DNA of 64,000 nucleotides, taken from assembly GCA_964034945.1 (NCBI GenBank), contig OZ035960.1, positions 103,996,933 to 104,060,932 of the forward strand, read 5' to 3'. Numbering within the stretch: the stretch's first letter is position 1; each line of letters begins with the position of its first letter. Both the position numbers and the translations under genes were made by a program. The notes beneath the pieces were generated by a model that searched no databases, was not told the DNA's origin, and saw only the letters and a program-made list of their open reading frames with translations. This stretch comes from Chrysopilus asiliformis. Lineage: Eukaryota; Arthropoda; Insecta; Diptera; Rhagionidae. Positions 57,085 to 64,000 of this stretch are shown here, in pieces.

Positions 57085-58106
57085 GTGATAAGTCAATTAC
57101 AAAAAAAAAATGAATCCATGCTTTTATGTGATTACTATTTTTGTACAACTCGCTCGGTATTTTTGCTTTTTATTTTGATGGCACAAAATGTATTTTTATT
57201 TCATTGATTTAGTTTAGAAAACATTGCGTAAATCCTATCAGCACATCAATCAAAAGTTTATTTGTCATTTTTTTTCCTTAGTTTAATTCAAACAGTTTTT
57301 TTTTGCTAAGCAAAGGAGGAAATTTTTAAGAAGCAATCTGTTTGCTCTGTCCGAGAACAAGAAATATTGTTCGCTTCAATGCGATAGGACGTCGGAAATG
57401 AATGATTGATGAAGACATCTTTGAAATTCGTGCTTCTGTTTCTAAAATCAAATTGGATAACGTACATTCAACAATCGCCGAGATTAAGTCATTACAGTTT
57501 GTGCGAAAGTAATTTCAAGTTTACACAAAAATAAAATGAATTGCTTTAATATATTGAATGAGGATTGGGGTTTATACGGTTTTTCAAATCGTATATTAAA
57601 CACAGAGAATTTAAAACCTACCACTCTTAAGAAAAACTTGATCTGAAAATAGGGTTGTAATGACAAATTTTAAAAAACTAGGTCTTGTGAGCATAAAATC
57701 CCGGTCATTGAACAAATGCGCCGCAGGGAAATAAAAATAAAATAAAAGTAGCGGACGAGTGAATAAAATCTAGCAAATGTTTTTACTCGCAATTTACCAC
57801 ATTTTAGTACAAAATTCAATAAACATTTTGTACTACAACCTGATAAATTCCTCGTAAAAGGATTTGCTAGATTTTACTCTCTCGGCCCTTGTGAGCATGA
57901 AACCCCAAAGATCTTGGAAATGCGCACCAAAGAAATTTTAAATAAAAACTTGAAAAATCGGATTTGTGGCCAAAAGCCACCGGGTAACTCGAAAATACGT
58001 CGAATGCAAATTTAAAAAAAAAATGAAAACTTGGTTTTGTGAGAGAAATATCTTTTAATACTCCGAAATGCGCCGCAGGGAATTAAAAAAAATAGAAACC
58101 TAGAGA
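57085..58106 (+). repeat. GCGCCGCAG-containing repeat, array 2
   Basis: 57085-57650 has nothing recognised. From 57670, worn units recur with the order (G/T)TTGTGAG(C)ATAAAA ... AAATGCGCCGCAGGGAAATAA (cores at 57718, 57924 in changed form, 58070). The repeat unit seems to be 150-200 bp. Confidence 0.5.
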
Positions 58107-58559
58107 TGGAATTGCGTACGGTAACTAGTGATAGTGACTGCCACCCGTCAATTTTTCGGAACCCGGTAGTACCCAAGTTTTGCAAATTTTAATCAAAATG
58201 GAATCACACTATTTGTGTAGTTGATCCTCGGCGCTACAGCTCTAGATGAGCCTGGGTCTCCTCAATTGAGGTTTCATAACAATTTCTTATCTGCTTCGCA
58301 CCTACAGTTTTTACATGGATTGCGAATCATGGATGAATTACAACATTTGTAAGGTTTTTACATTGCAACCGATCAACAGCAGAGGCCGTGATAGCAATCT
58401 AGCCCGATGATGTCGTTAGCACTAAGCGGCAACTCGTATAGTGTAGGTGCCGCTTTTGATTAGAAAATGTTGACCAAAATGTTGGTGGTTGCAATTTTAT
58501 TGAAGTCCGAAAAATTGACGGGTGACAGTCACTATCAACTATCACCTTACGCCATTCCA
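58107..58559. mobile_element. MITE with ~50-bp inverted ends
   Basis: The ends ATGGAATTGCGTACGGTAAC and GTGGAATGGCGTAAGGTGAT (other strand) both continue to TAGTGACTG(C/T)CACCCGTCAA and TTTTTCGG. The middle contains a copy of the SINE-candidate body (GATGTCGTTAGCACTAAGCG). No clear target duplication. Confidence 0.75.
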
Positions 58560-58695
58560 CCGGTGAACCTGTCAGTTCTAGTCACCTCGGAAACATGCCG
58601 CAGGCAAATTTACGCTTCATTTAGAAATTTAAAAAAATTCGCCGCAGACGAAGTTTTTGGAACTTTGAAGCCAAATATGTCCAGTACACCCTTAA

Positions 58696-59061
58696 AGGTA
58701 GAACCAGAAACATACGTCCGTGCGTCCGTCACGTTGACAGTTCGATGCGGTCAAAGTAAAATCAACGGGCTGCTATGAGTACTGTCCTAATAATGCGTTT
58801 GTCCGCATAGAGTAGGTCGACTTTCTACTTTTACATGCGGCAACGCACGGAAATGTCATTTCGCAAAAAAGTTTGATTACGATTTAAGCAATTTAAGTAT
58901 GGAACAAATTGAAAGTAATTGTTTCGACGATAAACTAATAGAAGAAGTGCAAAAAAAGTGAAGAAGAAGTGATTCGTTGCCGTACCCAACTGTTACCGCA
59001 TAAAACTGTCTACCGGACGGACGCATGACGGACGCATCGACGTACGATTCAGGTTCTAGCT
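58696..59061. mobile_element. TTAA-flanked MITE
   Basis: TTAA at 58692-58695 and 59062-59065. The ends AGGTAGAACCAGAAACATAC and AGCTAGAACCTGAATCGTAC (other strand) continue GTC.(G/A)TGCGTCCGTCA. A GGACGGACGCATGACGGACG pair lies at the right. A piggyBac-type target is likely. No transposase. Confidence 0.7.
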
Positions 59062-59065
59062 TTAA

Positions 59066-59919
59066 TGTACATATTAAAACTCAATATATTTTGACTTTCT
59101 TAACTTTGCCGTTTGACACAGTGAAATTGGATCACAAAACCGCCCGAGGAAACTGCCTTCTTCGGGTATATTTAATACCGCCTCCTCTCTCGGATATCTC
59201 CGGACTTCCTTAGACCTGGCGCGCACTGAAATGGCGAAGTTCTTGAACAACATGCAGCAATGGAACGGCAAAAGCGAAATGTAGCACTGGATTCGCGGCG
59301 ATTTGGCCTAGTTCCATGCGCACTGTTCCTTAGGTTTCAAGTGTTTCAAAAATTCCATTATGTTCCCTATTTCAATACGGGCCTGTACTTCCATAGAGGA
59401 CAGTGTTCGGGTAAAAGAGAACTCATGGCAACCCTAAAAGGGGTTTTTTAAAAAAATTTACTTATCGTTGAAATTCTGCGTGAAACTTTACTACTTGAGG
59501 TTTGTTTATGCTATTATGGCACTTGGTTTTCTCTCTGTTAAAAAGTGGGTGAAAAATTTGGTTTTCCCAGCCCATTTTTAAGTCATAAATAACCAATTGT
59601 CATAACATACAATTTCAAAATCAACAATTCACCCGACATGTGCGATGATTCAAAGTTTTTTTTTTTTTTTAAATACAGACAAGCTTTCAATAATGTTATT
59701 TTATGATAAAAATTGACTAATTTTAATGTCATTGTATTTGCTATACCAGCGTAAAATGCTAGTAGTCATTTTTTTTAGTAATATTACATTAAATGTTTCT
59801 CAACCCATTTAGGATTAGCTACCTGGTATTTTTTTTTACTTTGATTTGTTTAATTATTGTAATGAAATTAACAAGGTTTCTCCCTTCATAATTCGTAACT
59901 AACACTACTTCCATTTCAG
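59066..59919 (+). other. gish: gish intron, no gene seen
   Basis: Short open frames at 59074-59451 on both strands show no domain. 59460-59900 is AT-rich. The acceptor CTACTTCCATTTCAG (ends 59919) is strong. Confidence 0.5.
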
Positions 59920-60000
59920 TCAACGCCTGTTGGATCTCTACAAACTGGTCATGAAGTCATTATTTCACCGAATAAGGATCGTCATAATGTAACTGCAAAG
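59920..60000 (+). CDS. gish: Casein kinase I gamma, tail exon 1
   Basis: 27 codons, phase 0 both sides: STPVGSLQTGHEVIISPNKD, RHNVTAK, donor GTAATT. TPVGS directly after the kinase fold is a conserved CK1 gamma feature. Continues in frame to 63272, with 60218-60277 as an optional insert. Confidence 0.93.
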
Positions 60001-60217
60001 GTAATTTCCAAAGTATTTTCATTTTAAGTGTCCTTCCCTTTTGTTTCAAGTTTGGTTTTGTCCCGAAATTTTTGATTTTTCAATTAACTAAAACTACAAT
60101 ATATTTTTTTTAAATTACGAAACAATTCCTTTTTTTTGGTAAACAATATTTTGAAACGGTTTATCTAAAATGATTTTTTTAAACTGGATATTTAAATAAA
60201 ACATAAATGAAAATTAG

Positions 60218-60277
60218 GATTCATTTGACTACGATGAGAACGATTTTAATATGGATGAAGATCTATTAATAATGAAG
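60218..60277 (+). CDS. gish: Candidate acidic micro-exon of gish
   Basis: 20 codons, phase 0 both sides, between GAAAATTAG and GTTAGG: DSFDYDENDFNMDEDLLIMK. Nine of 20 residues are acidic, unlike anything expected from AT-rich intron. Insertion between ..NVTAK and TNAKGG.. would add a strongly negative loop to the tail. The acceptor lacks a good pyrimidine tract. Probably regulated. Confidence 0.65.
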
Positions 60278-60530
60278 GTTAGGAGTTTTTTTTTCTTAAA
60301 AATGTCTTAGGCTAGTTTTCGATATTAATTTTGCTAGAGATGCATTTTGAAATTCAATAAGAATATTGCTATAATTTTGGTTGAGTTTCTAATATAAATA
60401 TTCGTGCTTGTAGCATTTTTAACTACGGCAGTCACACATCGGATTTTTATTGAAATTTCTACTATTGTAGAAAAGCTAGAAATTTTATTTAAATAAAAAA
60501 ACAAACTACAAATTAAGTGGGTTGAAAATC

Positions 60531-60763
60531 GGACACCAATCATGTATTCCGACGCGTCTCTGTCTTTCGACTTCGACGCAGCTTTTTCCTCTTGACTTCG
60601 CCATATATGCAGCTTGAAATTCCGCGGAATCGTCACTGTGAATCGAAGCGTGATTCTGACGGTCACTCCACGAAATTTGAAGCTGCTGATATGGCGAAGT
60701 CAAGAGTAAAAAGCTGCGTCGAAGTCGAAAGACAGAGACGCGTCGGAATACATGATTGGTGCC
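60531..60763. mobile_element. Palindromic MITE
   Basis: The outer ~80 bp on each side (ACCAATCATGTATTCCGACG, CGTCTCTGTCTTTCGACTTC, GACGCAGCTTTTT, TTGACTTCGCCATAT) are inverted copies, so near-identical protein fragments appear on opposite strands. Those frames have no meaning. Confidence 0.8.
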
Positions 60764-61602
60764 AGTGGGATCAAATTCTATGTTAGTTTATTTCGTTATA
60801 TTGCTAGTTTTTTACCTTTAATTGTTGTTTGTACCAACGAAATTTAGCAACTTAAGCCCAACTTAAACTAATTAAATCTCAGAATTTCTATGGTTTAAAC
60901 GGCTAAAGGTCTCGATTACATATAAGTTCCGATTTTTTCATGGCCTGTCATTAAAATGACACTTGCAGCTATAGTTTTTCCGAGCATTTTTGCCCAAGAT
61001 ACCAAAAAAATTCTGACAAATGCTATTTCGGGACATTTCAATGCCAGACCATGAAAAAAATCGAAATTTTTGTCTACTCAAGACGAGGTTTTAAGAAAAG
61101 TTGGTAGGTCTGAGGCAATTAGCAAAGAAATCACACTTACGTGGAGTAGAATATTGCGACGTAATAAATTGATCTGTCAAATCCACATTTCGGTTGATTT
61201 TGATAGAATAAGGTGGTATCGCACAAGAAAAGTAATTCCAGTTGTTCGTATATTAATTATTGTAGTTATAAATTCCCGAGTTTCGCGAATTTTATTAAAT
61301 TTACAACTCGTAAAATAGAAGAAATTCCACAAGAAAAATTGGAAATCCCAAAAGACACTTTAAAAGCCTTCAATTTTTTCATTTGGTTCATGCCCCAAAT
61401 CAAGGATATAAGAATTTTCATGCAGTTCTTCTATTAAAACCTCTATTTAACTTTTCAAAAACAGCAAAAGGTCAATGCGCCGCAGGAGAAGTCTTTTTGA
61501 CCAATGATTCGTCTTCAAAAACCGATAATGCTAATTTTTGGGCTATGCTGTTTTAAACTCCCGAGTTTAAAAGTTTTATATAAACTTTAAATAATAATAA
61601 CA
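60764..61602 (+). other. gish: gish intron, no gene seen
   Basis: AT-rich. A lone GCGCCGCAGG core occurs at 61475. The 74-82-codon frames near 61070-61437 have no domain. Confidence 0.45.
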
Positions 61603-61878
61603 CAGGCATCCCTTGATTTACGACGTTTCTGGGCGCGTCGTATATCGAAACGTTGTATACCATGGTCTTGTATATATACTATATATATTTCTTTTTTTGA
61701 TAATTTTTTATTATATTGTAGAAATGATAGAGCTGAAAATACTAAATCATGGCAAAATTTAAAATCTATTAAAGGCTCAAAACTTTGAAAATTTCAAATT
61801 TAGAGACCGGCAACAAAACACTGAGCGTCGTATAACGAAACGTCTTATATCGAGACGTCTTCAATTAACAGATGTCTG
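61603..61878. mobile_element. Tigger-like MITE
   Basis: The ends CAGGCATCCCTTGATTTACG and CAGACATCTGTTAATTGAAG (other strand) are worn inverted repeats in the Tigger style. Subterminal GCGTCGTATAT.GAAACGT and GAGCGTCGTATAACGAAACG repeat. TA follows the right end; the left has CA. Confidence 0.65.
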
Positions 61879-61927
61879 TACTGATCAAGTATCGTTTAAA
61901 TTTGAGAGGCCAAAATAGTTTTTAACA

Positions 61928-62296
61928 CGTTGAGCGCCACGTGCCCACCGGTGAACATTTTAATTTTCCAACCGAGGACCAAGTGACCACCGGTGGTCAT
62001 GATTGGATGTCGATGGTGGGACAACCTGACCACCCGTGGTCACACTACTTGTTTCATTTCGAGACATCGTGACCACCAGTGAGAACCTTTTACATATATT
62101 TAGCTTTGAGAAATATTAAGTTTGGTCCCAGAATGTAAAGCTATTTTACTTGGAATTGGTAGTATTTGCAATAAATCAATAAAAAAAAAATTTTAAAAAA
62201 ATGTCCCAGAATGTCAACCAAGGAATACCCGCTCGTAAGCACGCGGTCTACTGTATTCAAAGAATGACCACGGCTGGGCACTTGGCGCTCGACGTG
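61928..62296. mobile_element. piggyBac-like MITE (CACGTTGAGCGCC ends)
   Basis: TTAA at 61924-61927 and 62297-62300. The ends CACGTTGAGCGCCACGTGCC and CACGTCGAGCGCCAAGTGCC (other strand). The interior carries five or more copies of TGACCACC(G/C)GTGGTCA-like palindromes (about 61990-62080), a likely subterminal binding repeat. Confidence 0.85.
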
Positions 62297-62300
62297 TTAA

Positions 62301-63271
62301 TTTGCCACATTTTTCGTGCTCCTTTGTTACCAAATATAGGGAAAAAAGTGTTTTTCTCCATTTTTAAGTCCCTAAAATTCGTGTGCCTACGCCGAAATAC
62401 GCCTCTGACCTTACCCCATATTTAAATTTTTCGTTTTGATTATTGTGTTGTCGTGCTAAAGACAACAGGCACAAAAATCTAGGCAAAATTGATACCATAT
62501 CGTTTGTATAACTCGCCAATTCCTCTAATCCGACGATTGTTTTTTTTTCTTGAATAATTTTATATAAATTATTACATGTGGCTATGGTTTAATGAAGGAA
62601 TTTAGTTTTTTCAAATAAAAAATAAAAGTCAGAGATTAAATTTGATAGTAGTTGAGTATTAATAGAAATATTGCTAGATATTAGTTTATTCGTAGTTAAT
62701 TGAAAATTAAACAAAAGAATTACAATAAAACTTTGTATTTGTGTTAATTTTTTTTTTAAATTACTAACAAATATTTGTTGATTAATTACATATAATATTA
62801 ATTAATTAATATATTTTTTACATAAATATAATTAAATTTCATTTTGATTTCATTTTATCCTGTGTTTGCTGTTTCGAATTTTATCTTTTTTACTCTGTGT
62901 GTGCCTTCCTGTATATTAAAAACAAAACAAACAAAAAAAAAATGCTAACACAACAACAACTACTACTACGCCTGTTTTCTACTACTCTTAATAAAATCAT
63001 CGTCATTGCATTATATTTAATCTGAAATTTGAAAACTAAATGATCTTTGATGGCTGTGCTCGACTCTACTATCCATCCTTATTGCTGATGATGTACTGCC
63101 CGATGTCTTCCACGCACTATAAACCAAATGCATATCAAAACTCATATAACAATATGTATGTATAATAAATCATCAATTTAACTGGAATTTAAAAAAATAT
63201 ATAAATATATCCAATATTCACAATCATCAATCACCACCAACTATCTACCAAAAACAATTGACAATCACTAG
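62301..63271 (+). other. gish: gish intron, no gene seen
   Basis: Very AT-rich (62560-62960), then a CAACAACAACTACTACTAC stretch near 62950. No exon candidate with splice sites recognised. The acceptor before 63272 (ACAATCACTAG) is pyrimidine-poor. Confidence 0.45.
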
Positions 63272-63370
63272 ACAAATGCCAAGGGAGGTGTTGCTGCATG
63301 GCCCGATGTACCAAAACCAGGTGCCACACTTGGCAATCTTACACCGGCCGATAGGCATGGTTCAGTACAG
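63272..63370 (+). CDS. gish: Casein kinase I gamma, tail exon 2 (gene continues past window)
   Basis: 33 codons, phase 0, acceptor CACTAG, donor GTGAGT at 63371: TNAKGGVAAWPDVPKPGATL, GNLTPADRHGSVQ. The text follows directly on NVTAK of 59920-60000. The C-terminal exons, including the usual lipid-anchored cysteine-rich end of CK1 gamma, must lie beyond 64000. Confidence 0.92.
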
Positions 63371-64000
63371 GTGAGTTCAATTTTCAATGTTTTCATTACG
63401 TTTTTTTTTTTATGTTTTTGTATGTTGGTTTGTTCGTTCGCTATGTATATTTCTATTATTATTAATTTTTATGTACATAAAAAGAATAACTAATTTTTTG
63501 TGTTCTGAATTTTATCCTCTATTTATTTAGCTCTTGTCTTGCAGTTCTGTTACAATCGATGTAAAAGTGTAATCTGTTTCTAAAAAAAGTATGAAAAAGA
63601 TTTCTTCGAAAACAAGCTTTCTTGTAAATACGCTAAATGAGAGAAATATGAGATAAAAAAATCAATTCTAATTTATTGAATAATAAATTTCATAAAATTG
63701 GTCTTAAGCTCAATTCAGACTAACGAGTGCGATTGACCTTCCTCGACCAATGAAATCACAGCTTTCAACAATAGGAAAATGAATTTTAAGCCGAATTTAA
63801 GCCGCTACTTCGGATATCTATCTTATTGAATTTACTGCGTCTAAGAAAGTTTTGCAATATACAGTAATCCCTCCAACTGCGCGGTAGATACGTTCCACAA
63901 AAAGATCGCGCAAACCGAAACCGCGCACTGTGAACCCTACTTTGTATGAAATTTTGGAGTTAGAAACATGTTTTTTTAAACGAAAATTATAAAAAACCCG
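63371..64000. mobile_element. gish intron; a Tigger-like element starts at 63862
   Basis: 63700-63800 shares CAGACTAACGAGTGCGATTG and CTTCCTCGACCAATGA with 36085-36130. At 63862, after TA (63860-63861), CAGTAATCCCTCCAACTGCG opens a pogo/Tigger-style end, with GCGCGGT, ATCGCGCAAACC and ACCGCGCACTG as subterminal repeats. The element runs past the window. Confidence 0.55.

Noticed and set aside
60334..60786. Two opposite frames with near-identical peptides (AAYMAKSR..., AADMAKSR...)
   Set aside because: They arise from the two arms of a palindromic MITE, not from duplicated genes.

Overview
The window is AT-rich insect nuclear DNA. It is dominated by one gene, on the + strand, spread over almost all of it: the casein kinase I gamma gene (gilgamesh, gish). 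I could place nine well-supported coding exons between 2366 and 63370, plus two candidate extra exons (57007-57084 and 60218-60277). The 5' part of the gene (before 2366) and the C-terminal exons (after 63370) lie outside. A dipteran is the best guess. The reasons are the glycine/alanine/serine-rich gish N-terminus, a TATA box plus TCAGT initiator promoter, and many copies of an element with a central (GTCY)n tract like those described in Diptera. The sequence does not prove the order.

Layout. 1-2365: upstream intron carrying a dispersed repeat into which a deleted pogo/Tigger transposon and a foldback hairpin have inserted. 2366-2556: exon with the kinase N-lobe start. 2557-34389: a 31.8-kb intron packed with transposon remains. 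Within it lie an intact, intronless, secreted leucine-rich-repeat gene with its own promoter and poly(A) signal (13980-15448), an intact mariner of the Mos1 type nested in a hAT element that is itself nested in a (GTCY)n element (24100-26560), and a possible minus-strand exon pair (20272-20835). 34390-34500: exon with the catalytic lysine. 39172-39353 and 47942-48093: two homologous exons encoding the same kinase segment (beta4 to hinge), which the reading frame makes mutually exclusive. 54624-56571: catalytic loop, DFG and C-lobe exons. 57007-63370: tail exons, two of them probably alternative.

The non-coding remainder is mostly non-autonomous DNA transposons. Boundaries and target-site duplications (TSDs) could be read directly for many: TA for pogo/Tigger/mariner types, TTAA for piggyBac-like types, 3-bp TTA/TAA for Harbinger-like types, and 8 bp for hAT types. 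Nine stretches are copies or fragments of one (GTCY)n element, and their shared sequence supplies empty sites that date several later insertions. Other families include a repeat with a ~121-bp internal tandem unit, a GCGCCGCAG-containing repeat, a tRNA-headed SINE candidate, and two families opening or closing with GCTTCGCCCGG or GGCGTTGCTCGGG-like sequence.

Functionally there are two cellular genes: gish, a membrane-associated serine/threonine kinase whose splicing is the most interesting aspect here, and the nested LRR gene. The mariner transposase is the only apparently intact transposon gene. No rRNA, functional tRNA, CRISPR array or bacterial-type feature was seen.
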